Source: Mesorhabditis belari (lineage: Eukaryota > Nematoda > Chromadorea > Rhabditida > Rhabditidae). From it: 64,000 bases of DNA. Position 1 is the stretch's first letter, and each line of letters opens with the position of its first letter. The stretch lies in the NCBI GenBank assembly GCA_958450365.1, contig CAUEEP010000724.1, positions 900,001-964,000 on the forward strand. The letters are read 5' to 3'. Both the position numbers and the translations under genes were made by a program. The notes beneath the pieces are model-generated. The model did no database searches, was not told where the DNA came from, and saw only the letters and a program-made list of their open reading frames with translations. Positions 22,488 through 32,900 of this stretch are shown here, in pieces.

Positions 22488-23999
22488 ATGACCAAAACTT
22501 TCTATATTTTTCTGTTAATTTCGATTTTTGTCATTCCAAATGAAGCGCTTAGCTGTAAACTTGGAAGAGCCGGTTGTGTGGCCTCTTGTATAGCACAGGT
22601 TTGTGTTTTCGTGATTCGATGAATGTCAGTAAAAAGAAAAACGAAAATCAACGGTGTGCGATCAGTTGCTGTTTTTCTGCGATCAGTTTTTCTCATGCTT
22701 CGGGCAGGATTGCGCTTTATTCGTTTCTTAATGATTTTCCTGAGTCCCGTGTGATCAATTTTTGGTGGACGTCCACTTTTGGGAAACTCTTCGACTCTAT
22801 TTTATTGCAAAATGCGGTATACCGTCATTCGATGCATTTTTAGCAGTTTGGCAATATCCGAAGTTGATCGTCCTTGTGCTCCAAGCTGAAGAATAGCGGC
22901 ACGGTTGGGAGAAGCCTTCGCCATTATGTCCAAACTTAAAAATTTGCTTAAAAACTGCTACATAATATAAAAAAGCATTCAAATTAAGAAAAAATAATCC
23001 TTTGGCAGAAAAAATAATCCTTTGGCAAGAAATAAAAATCAATCAGTTTCTTAAATCAATGTTACAACCTTGTAACCATACTTATGCCGCACCCTGTATT
23101 AAAGAATCGGAAAATCCTTCTTAGAGGAATCTTTTTAATTAGAAAACAGCCAGTTGCTGAGACCCCTGCAAAAACCATGACTCCTGCTGGATTTGAGTTC
23201 CTGTCCACAAATCAGCCACTTTTATTTGCTTCTTGAGGGCTGTGAGTCTTTTATGCCTTTTGCCTATCGTAGCAGTAGCTAAATTAGAATCGACAGATGT
23301 CAAATCGACGAATGTCATTAATGTCGCGAAGACTTGATTTTTTGGATTTTAACGATTGTTTTTTAATGTTAATAGTTACAAGTAACGATTTTTATCAAAG
23401 AAGTAGTTTGAAGAAGACTTTTATTTGAAATGAAGATCAATTACCTCTAAAAAGCAAAGAAAACTGAACCGCGGACTCGCACTGGCCTTGCCTTGCCTTG
23501 TAGGCCTTGTAGGCCTTGCCTTGCCTTGTAGGCCTTGCCCTGCCTTGTAGGCCTTGCCTTGCCTTGTAGGCCTTGCCTTGCCTTGTAGGCTTTGCCTTGC
23601 CTTGTAGGCCTTGCCTTGTATCTTAGCCCACTACCACTTGGCCACCACTGCCTTTGCCAGCTCTCTGGGAAATCAGCTTATAAACTTCAGGGATGATTTT
23701 TGAAATCCTATACAAAACTTTGAATGTTTATAACTTTTGACAGCGTGCTCCATAGCAAAAACGGGAAGCAGACTCGGAATCAGCGTAAAATTCTGCGTCG
23801 AATTGTCTATGGCTTGTGTCATTTGGCCTCTTGTCTTTGGCCACCACACTCTGGAATTCTTGTGTGAGATGATTTAATTTGATTTCAGAATTGTGCCACA
23901 GGAAACTGTGATAAAGCTGATGTTTGTCGATGCTCTCGTTGTGGAAATGGATCAAATCATGGAGTGAACATTGGCATCGGAAAAGGGAAAAGGAAATAA
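22488..23999 (+). CDS. abf-like: ABF-type CS-alpha-beta antimicrobial peptide
   Basis: Exon 1 is 22488-22598 (ATG to CAG|GTTTG) and exon 2 is 23889-23999 (after TTTCAG, ending TAA), 111 nt each, giving 73 aa. Residues 1-20 form a signal peptide (MTKTFYIFLLISIFVIPNEA). The mature part has C..GRAGCVASC, then NCATGNCDKADVCRCSRCGNG, matching the Cys pattern of nematode ABF / Ascaris ASABF peptides (C...GC..SC...NC..G.C....C.C..C.NG), with a basic C-terminus GKGKRK. ABFs are secreted, disulfide-stabilised peptides that kill bacteria. A TATATAA lies near 22421 and AATAAA follows the stop. The 1290-bp intron contains a transposon fragment and an array, yet splice sites are canonical and the frame is intact. 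Confidence 0.85.
22690..23096 (-). pseudogene. Tc1/mariner-superfamily transposase N-terminal fragment
   Basis: From ATG 22923 the minus strand encodes MAKASPNRAAILQLGAQG and DIAKLLKMHRMTVYRILQ, a helix-turn-helix, then after a stop FPKSGRPPKID. The upstream terminus CAGGGTGCGGCATAAGTATG ends at 23096 next to TA and resembles the end of the element at 32481. The catalytic domain is deleted. It lies inside the ABF intron. Confidence 0.7.
23484..23622. repeat. CCTTGCCTTGTAGG array
   Basis: Imperfect repeats of CCTTGCCTTG and GTAGG, about 20 bp in the larger period, within the ABF intron. Confidence 0.85.
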
Positions 24000-24760
24000 G
24001 AATAAATTGAGTGATAAATAAGTTTATTTGATTTTGTTTTTGATTGCGCATATCACGAATATCAACATAGATGCTGAAGAGTCGAAAAATTTCAAGATTT
24101 TCCTATGGCTATGTGAGAAAAAGGTTTATTAGTACTCGAAAACAAAAACATTTTTCATTTCTTGAGTGGTTAGCTGGTTTTTGGTTCTTTGGCCTTTGCG
24201 GTTAATACTGTAATAGTACCCCACCCCATAATGATGGTGCGGAGCGTTGCGTAGTCTAACTTTGGACGCGTTTTTCTCGACACCGGTTTAGGCTACAATG
24301 CGCGCTTAGGTATCAAAAAATAGCTGAAATTCAGGGCTATTTTTTGATACCAAAGACGCATTTTTTGAAAGGGCGAGTTTTTGGCCAACTTGCAGCTCAT
24401 TTTTAGGCGCCTTAAACTTGTCAGATCAGGAAGTTTTAATAAGATTTAGATAGCTTAAAACGTTAACTCTTAGAAACTATTTGTTTCATCAAAATTTCTT
24501 AAGAAAAATCTATCTAAAATCGGGCTGCAAGATGGTCAAAAACTCTCCAAAAACTCCCCGAAAAACTCCCCCGATAATTGCTCGACTTCCACCCCCGTCC
24601 CCTCCGATAACCGTAAAGATCCTTGTTCTTTTTAAAATCAAAGTGCTTTACTAGTTTTAAATTATTTGTGTTTTGTAAAACAATTCTATGTAAACAATTC
24701 CATGTAAACAATTCTTCTAAAATTCTATCGTAGCTTTTTTTTCGTTCCCATAAACATGAA
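24000..24760. other. intergenic, with a solo pogo-type end
   Basis: TAATACTGTAATAGTACCCC at about 24205 resembles the end of the TACCGTAAATACTGTAATAG family; an inverted relative lies at 22079-22106 and another at 57372. No matching partner end is found nearby. No gene seen. Confidence 0.4.
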
Positions 24761-24764
24761 ACTA

Positions 24765-26046
24765 TTAGGTTGTCCGGAATGAAAATACCCTTTTAATGAA
24801 AAATAAATTTATCTCCACAAAAAGAAAACCATGCGCTTTAATCCAAAAGATATTCTCTGTTGCTGGCAATCGTCTTTCATTAAATAGTCTTTCTCCATTT
24901 TTCTTTCAAATCTCGGATCCCTTTACTGAAAAAATCTTGAGGCTGCGAGTCGAAGTATTGGCCTACCCAAATTCGGACTTCGTCGTGACCCTTGAAGTGT
25001 TTATCGGCCAGGAAGTGCTGCATAGATCAAAATAAGTGGTAGTCTGAGAGTGCCAGATCTGGACTATACGGCGGGTCCGGGAGACATTCCCAACCCAATT
25101 CCTCGAGTTTTTCCGGCGTCTTCTTTGCTGTGTGCGCATTATCTTGCAGATATCTCACAGTCGATGCGTTTACTTCTTGATTCTTGAGAGCCTGATCTAA
25201 TCATTCCAGCTGTTGCACATATAGATTTGAGGTGACTGTTGGACGAGAAGGTAGAACCTCAAAGTGAACAAGACCACGGGAATTCCACCAAACAGATAAC
25301 ATAGCCTTTCTTCCATGCGGATTACGTTGTGGCGTCGTTTTTGGCTGTTCTCCTGGACTGAACCACTGCCGCTTTCGCGATGGGTTGGCGTAGAAAATCC
25401 ATTTTTCATCGGCCGTCACAATAGTGTCCCAAAAACCTCGATTTTTTGATTGACGAAGAAGAATACCGGCCATAGTCACTCGAGTAGCTTTATTAGCGTC
25501 ACTAAGTTGATGGGATAGCCATTTTCCGACGATATTCGCTTTACCCAAACGATGTAAATGGTCCCCAATGGTTGTGTGGCCTACAGCAAACATCGTTGCA
25601 AGTTCCCGAGTCGACAAGGTTGGACTATCTTCTATGGCTTCTCGAAGATCATCATCGTTGAGCGCTGGAGGGGGTGACCACGTCCTCGATCCTGTAGAGT
25701 TTCGTCTCCTTCTCTAAATTGTTGAAACCATTTTTTACAAGCTTCTTCTGAATAAGCAGCTTCTCCAAAAACTTTAAAGATTAAACTATGGCTCGCCAGG
25801 ACACTTTTTCCTTGTTCGAAGTCGTAGGGCAAGAATTTGCTCATTCGAAACACCCGAATTTGGTACTTCTGATCTCCCATTCTAAAAAAAGCCAAAATTG
25901 ACTGCCAAAATAAGGCAGTAAATTTTTAGAAAAACATAGAATTAGAAAAGATATATGACTTTTAAAACAAAACAAAAATTAGACGTGAAGCTGTTCGCGG
26001 CACCGAAAAAATTTCAATCGAAGTTGATGGTATTTTCATTCCGGAC
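24765..26046 (-). mobile_element. mariner element (right terminus truncated)
   Basis: Left end TTAGGTTGTCCGGAATGAAA (TA before it) pairs with inverted GGTATTTTCATTCCGGAC at the right, which lacks the last seven bases. The minus-strand transposase (24838-25880) reads MGDQKYQIRVF..., HTTIGDHLHRLGKAN, TADEKWIFYANPSRKRQW, LQDNAHTAKK and DPPYSPDLALSDYHLF with a TGA just after it. Frameshifts lie near 25625 and 25195. Confidence 0.85.
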
Positions 26047-26741
26047 TAGAGTGTGTTCCTTGCAGACAATGCGTTTTCCAAAAAGCGCGCGCTAAGGATG
26101 GGCTACCGTAACCCTATGCTTCGCATCAGCAAATTTTTCAAAATGCAAATGTACATTAAAATCTTGCGCTCTATTTTTCTATTACTCTTTCCCTAACTCT
26201 ATTACTCTTTCGCTAAAACTTAAAAATTTCTAAATGCTATTTAAAATTAAAGAAAACATTTAAAACGGAAAAAGTTAAGAAACACTATTAAAAAATTATA
26301 TTATTTACGAATTTACCAGGCCTATTGTCTACATTTGCACTAGAACCATTCCAAAAAAAATTCCACGCCCTAAAAAACCTAAATCCTTAAATAAAACTAT
26401 CCATTACTAGATTTTAAGAAAAGTTTGCAAATTTTTTTCGCACGACTTTGAATTGGAGAAAAGCGGCTCGAGTCTTCAAGTCCATTGTCGAAGAAGCGCA
26501 GAAGCTGGATGCTGATAAGGATACCGTTTCGATCACCTCATTCTCGTTGGATCCAGAGTCGATCGTTCAAACGAGCCATTCTGGAGACAGCCCTTCATAG
26601 CTTTGCCTAAAAAGCGCACCTTTTAGAAAACGCGTTGTCGGAAGTTTGTCGGATCAATTGTCTGACAAAAAAGTTGTCAATGAAAATTTGTCTGACAAAT
26701 TGTCTGTCAACAAGGAGCACACTCTATTCCGGACACCCTAA
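26042..26741. mobile_element. possible MITE sharing CCGGA end with the mariner
   Basis: CCGGACTAGAGTGTGTTCCT at 26041 and the inverted AGGAGCACACTCTATTCCGG near 26713-26733 form imperfect terminal repeats joined to the truncated end of the mariner. The interior (26418-26600, plus) holds a 60-codon open stretch with FANFF, LNWRKAARVFKSIVEEAQKL and a TAG stop, which could be an orphan host exon. Confidence 0.4.
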
Positions 26742-26963
26742 TAATTCTTAAAACAAAAACAAATCCATTTTCTAAAATCTATTTCTTTTTTTTTGAACTA
26801 AAAGCACTTTTAAATCCATAATTTCATTGAAACGATCAAATTGAAAGGCACATTTTCATTCAATCTACTTCTATTCACGGGAAAACTCATCGTTTCAGCG
26901 CTTTATTGTGTCGAAAACAGATTCGAACAGAGTCGAATTGAGGATTTCAGTTAGATCACAAAA

Positions 26964-29900
26964 ATGAAGCCCATATCAATTCTGCGTCGTCTCAAAGCTT
27001 ATGGCTTTAAGTTTTGGCTTTTCAAAACGAAAGCAATAAAAATATTTCTGTTATTTCTGGTATCCTTTCTAATCTTTTTCTATGCTAATCAAGTTTATTT
27101 TAACGAAAAGCGACAAAACGTTGAGGTGATTTGGGATTTTTTTATGAAAAGGTCTAAAAATTTAACCTTTAAACCTTAACTTTAACCTTAACTTTAACCT
27201 TAACTTTAGCTACTTAAACAGTAGCTAAATTTAAAGAACAGTGCGATCTGACTAGACTTTGTCCCTTGGCCCCCTTTGTCTGACTTTGTCCCTAGATTTC
27301 TGAGGACTCATCAGTCCAATCAGCCTCTATTTGGTAGCATTTGAAAGTCCTGGAGTTTCCTCTTTAAAACTATACCAAGAGTTAGCCATTTACCCACCCA
27401 ACAATCGAGCAAATAGTGGTTACTGTCGAGTGTTCACGCCTTTTCGCATCGTGACGCAAGACATGAATGAGAACGCTCAGTGTTCCACCACCGGCTTTCA
27501 ACAAAGCCAAAATCGGGCTAGGAGATTGAGCGGTTTCATCGATCAGTACCTTAACTTTAACCTCAACTTTAACTTTACTTTAAAACCTGACCAAAGATTG
27601 AATTGAAGACGAATTCAGAGCAGAGTTTGAGTGTTTTGAAGCGGGGAACTATTAAGGCTCAGTGAATGGCTGCGGGAGAATGCTCGTAACCTTGTCGATT
27701 TATTAAGCCTAACTCAGTTCTCAATATCTCAAATCAAATAATCCATTTTTGCTTGTACATTCTGAGTTGCTTGCTCTAGGAAAAAGATTATTAGACAAAG
27801 GTAACCAGCCGAAACCGAGAGAAACCAGCCGCTTCGATGTCGGATGTCTTGTAACCCTTCCAGGAATCACTGATGATATGGGTTCAAGGTTCGATCTTGT
27901 CACAGATTTTCTCCAACAGAGTCGATGCCGAACGATTGGGAAATTTCACCAGACAACACTCGCTAGTCTCGCTGCAGAGACCGCCAAAAATTCAGACTTC
28001 CGGCAAAACAATTTTACAGTTGTGTTTCCGTTTTGAGAAAATCGATTCGTCAATCTCTACTATATTGTCTTGTCCTACAATTGGTTTCTTCCCTTGTCGC
28101 ATCAAATGCTCCATGCACATCTCACGGATATGGTTGCTGAAATCGGTGATCGTGTCCATATCCATTTCCAGCTCTCGGTCACACAAAACATCCGAAGAGA
28201 GTTCTTGCATCCACAAGTAGATAAAGCGAAGTGAAGTGAGAAACGGAAGACGGCTAGCCTCAAACCATGAAGCAACCAACTACGACGACAGACGATCTTC
28301 ATACATCAAAAACGAGGAGCCTTGCCTTTGCTCAGTGAGATCTGATGACCGTACAAATCCGGGTTTTTGCGAGGACTCCTTTGTTTTGGGAGAATGAAAT
28401 CGCCGATTCTTCGATTTAAAGTATATTTATTCGATGCGAATAATGAATTACAACACAAAGGAGGAAATTTTTATCCCTAATTACCCCTATTACCCAAATG
28501 TTGTTAAGAAAAAACCCATAATAATGGGAAAAAGTACCAATCTTTTCTTTATAGCCGCCGGAAGCGAATCCTTAACCCCCGACTAGGAGACAAGACTCCT
28601 ATCCGGTCGGCTACGATTGTTGGAAAAGCGAAGATTATAAACGAGCCAAAAAAAAATTGTAGAAATAAAATAGTAATAAAATAGGGGAGTGGGACAAATG
28701 CGACCTTTTTTTTGCGCACCCGGACATTTGCGCACCTTTTTTTCCGCACTTAGCCCATTAGCGCACCTTTTTTCGCGTTTTAAAGAAGCTCTAAAAGCTA
28801 ATATTAACCAATTTCTATTCCAAAAGTTGTTTTTCTAGGTAATTTGAGGGTGTCGAATTCAAATTTTGACATAACAGAGCTTGTGGAAGCGAACGGACGG
28901 AGTTATACAAAGAGAAAAATCAACAATTTCCTGTAATTTGACCTAGTACGGTTCCAATACGGTTCTTTTTAGATCCAATACTGTTCCAATACGGTTCCAA
29001 TACGGTTCCAATAAGGTTCCAATACGGTTCCAATACGGTTTCAATAAGGTTTCAATAAGGTTCCAATACGCTTCCAATACGATTCCAATACGGTTCCAAT
29101 AAGGTTCCAATACGGTTCCAATACGGTTTCAATAAGGTTCCAATACGCTTCCAATACGATTCCAATAAGGTTCCAATACGGTTCCAATACGCTTCCAATA
29201 CCATTCCAATACGCTTCCAATACGATTCCAATAAGGTTCCAATACGGTTCCAATACGGTTCCAATACGGTTCCAATAAGGTTTCAATAAGGTTCCAATAC
29301 GCTTCCAATACGATTCCAATAAGGTTCCAATACGGTTCCAATACGCTTCCAATACCATTCCAATACGCTTCCAATACGATTCCAATATGGTTCCAATACG
29401 GTTCCAATACGGTTCCAATACGGTTCCAATAAGGTTTCAATAAGGTTCCAATACGCTTCCAATACGCTTCCAATGCGATTCCAATACGGTTCCAATACGG
29501 TTCCAATAAGGTTCCAATACGGTTCCAATACGGTTTCAATAAGGTTTCAATAAGGTTCCAATACGCTTCCAATACGATTCCAATACGGTTCCAATAAGGT
29601 TCCAATACGGTTCCAATACGGTTTCAATAAGGTTCCAATACGCTTCCAATACGATTCCAATAAGGTTCCAATACGGTTCCAATACGCTTCCAATACGCTT
29701 CCAATGCGATTCCAATACGGTTCCAATACGGTTCCAATAAGGTTCCAATACGGTTCCAATAAGGTTCCAATAAGGCTCCAATAAGGTGCTTTTTAGATCT
29801 AATACGGTTCCAATACGGTTCCAATACAGTTCTTTGATTTTTCTCTTTGTATAACTCCGTCCGTTCGCTTCCACAAGCTCTGTTATGTCAAAATTTGAAT

Positions 29901-32900
29901 TCGACACCCTCAAATTACCTAGAAAAACAACTTTTGGAATAGAAATTGGTTAATATTAGCTTTTAGAGCTTCTTTAAAACGCGAAAAAAGGTGCGCTAAT
30001 GGGCTAAGTGCGGAAAAAAGGTGCGCAAATGTCCGGGTGCGCAAAAAAAAGTTCGCCTTTGTCCCACTCCCATAAAATAGTAATAAAATAAATGAGAGCA
30101 CCTTGTCATGCTAACATTTTTCTTTATTTATGCTAATATTATAAAAGGCAAATTTTGGAATGCAAATTTTTGCGGGAATCTAACCGGATTGATGCCACTA
30201 TTTTTTTTTGCGGGGATATAACCGGAAAGTACCGGAAAAACCTTCACACTTTTCAAGGCCACGTCTGCTGTGACCTTGAAAAACGACATTCACCAAACCC
30301 CACCGCCCTTTAATTGTAATTAAAGTTCATTTTCATAAGTATAGCTTTGATTCTGTATTTAGACGAGTTTCGGAATGCAATTTAGCCTCTCACTGTTGAC
30401 GATTTGCAAAAGAGACTTTGCATTGACAGAACGGAATGTCGACTTTTGCCGAAATTTTTCTCAGCTTCTCTTGGACATTATTTGGTTGGTTTAAGTGAAA
30501 TAGCGTGCTTTTCTTGAGTAAACAGTGTGCTTTAGCAATTGAGTAGAATAAGCTAGAATAGCTGTATTTCTAGAATAGCTCTGTTTCTAGAATAGCTGTA
30601 TTTCTAGAATCGCTGTATTTCTCTTTTAGCAAACATATTCAGTCAATTTCTATCTCCCATCACTCAAGAATAGAGGGAGTTCCTCGCGAGTAATGCATTT
30701 TTTTTTAAAGCGCACAATTGAAAAAACATTACCGTACTTTTAGCAAATATTTTAGCAAAAAAATGGGGGTGGGACAAATGCACCTTTTTTTTCGCTGAAA
30801 AAGGCCTTAGGAAAGGTCGTAGAGCTTCAAAAATATTTCCATATAAGGGAATCGTATGCGTAGATTCAGAATTTCAACAAATCAGACCTCGCTGACACGT
30901 CAAATTTAAGCTAAAAGGCAAAAACTACGCAACTTAACGCTTTTCCGCAGTTTTTGCCTTTTAGCCCAAATTTGACGTGTCAGCGAGGTGTGATTTGTCG
31001 AAATTCTGAATCTACGCATACGATTCCCATCTATGAAAACATTTTTGATGCTCTACGACCTTGCCTAAGGCCTTTTCCAGCAAAAAAAAGGTGCGCAAAT
31101 GTCCAGGTGCGCAAAAAAAGGTCGCATTTGTCCCACCCCCAAAAAAATGGCGCAAAAATCACGAGCACTCACTTATATACGACACTTTTTAAAGATACTC
31201 AGCCGTTTAAATGATTTGGTGGGAAATTCCCTTCCAATGTAAAGATATTGAATTTATTCGTCATGTAAAGAGGATCTACTCGTAGCTACTCGACGAAAAA
31301 AGACGTCGATTACCATATTTTCTCTAATAGTAGTGCATCCTGAGCGTCGCCTAATTTCCTCGAAATCTCGAGAATCGCTTATCAGAACCTATCGATGTGG
31401 GATTGGAAAATGGAGCTGACGATGAGATCTAGTGGGGGATTTGAGTGTTGAGCTTCTGCAAAAGCTTGGAAACCGTAAAATAGGCATCAACTCGGCTCGC
31501 CGAAGTGCACTACTATTAGAGAAAATACGTTAATCGAGTAAAGTAAAGTAAAGCAAAGATTACTCATGCAAATTTGACTCGAGTAATCACTTACTCGCAA
31601 GGATTACTCGAGTCAAATACTCAAGAAGAGCACACTCAAGAAGAGCACAGTTGTTTTTTTCTTTGACAAGACTTTTTTGTCTATTCAATCCCTTCCCAGA
31701 CTGCCCCCACTTACAATTTGTCGATGTGCATCATTTTCAAGAATTTCTCCACAGTTCTCCGTGTTATCATGTGCTATTTTTACGACGCGGAAAGTTTTCG
31801 TCAAAACGACAACGGGACAGTGGAGATAAATTGGGAAAAACGGTGAGAACGAAGAAATTTTATTGAAAATGTTTGACAAAATTTTGCTTATGCGTTCAGG
31901 AACGTTCAGAAACGTTCAGAAACATTCAGAAACATTCAGAAACATTCAGAAACATTCAGAAACATTCAGAAACGATTGTCGTGGAAAGAACGAGTTCTTT
32001 GGGGACCTCGGCGAGAAAGCGATGCGCTTTTCATGGAATGCCCGTCACGAGAAGCTCCATCGATTTTCCGCCACTCGACACCCAATCGAGCGCTTTCTCT
32101 CCGGCTTTTTGGACAAATGCATTTAGTAAACACTTTTTTTTACAATTTATGAAAACTAGAAACACCGTATTTTCTCTAATAGTAGTGCACCCCGAGCTTC
32201 GCCTAAATTGCTCGAAATCTCGAGAACCGCTTATCAGAACCTATCGATGTGGGGTCAGAAAATGTAGCTGACGATGAGATCTAGCGGGAGATTAGAGTGT
32301 TGAGCTTCTGCAAAAGCTTGGGAACAGTAAAATAGGCATCAACTCAGGGTGCACTACTATTAGGGAAAATACGGCAACCTAAAAAGTCTGAGCGGATTCA
32401 TCGGGTTTGCAAAAGTCAACTTAAAATGTCTTAAGAACTTAAGATAAATTGAAGATTTTTGCTTGTTATCGCTTTATCTACAGGATGCGTCATAATTATT
32501 GCAACAAGAGTTCAAAGACCGTTTTCCAAACAGCTTTCTTATTTTTTGCCCCCTTTCTTGTTGTTTTGCGTTCTATCTTCTTTATTCTTCCCTAATTGCC
32601 TCCCGCTCACACGAAGAAGACGGTTCAGGACTGGTGTGTGGCCAACTTTCCCTCAGTGATCACCAAGGATGAATGGCCTCCAAACTCATCGGATCTCAAT
32701 GTGATGGACTTTTCCATTTGGGCAATTTTAGAGGCTAATGTCTGCTCTCGAAAACACACAAGTTTGGATTGTTTGAAGAAGTCTTTGACCTTGAAGAAGT
32801 CTTTGACCTTGAAGAAGTCTTTGACCAAAGGATGGAAGGCGACTCCTCAAGATTCGGGCTCAAGATGACATTCGGGCCGCAGTGGAGGCATATCCGAACC

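Noticed and set aside
27165..27215. Telomere-like AACCTTAACTTT repeats
   Set aside because: Only a few 12-bp units, not TTAGGC, and internal to a gene region.
29041..29913. [11 protein letters not shown] repeat proteins
   Set aside because: 11-bp array in a foldback element; identical peptide in every frame.
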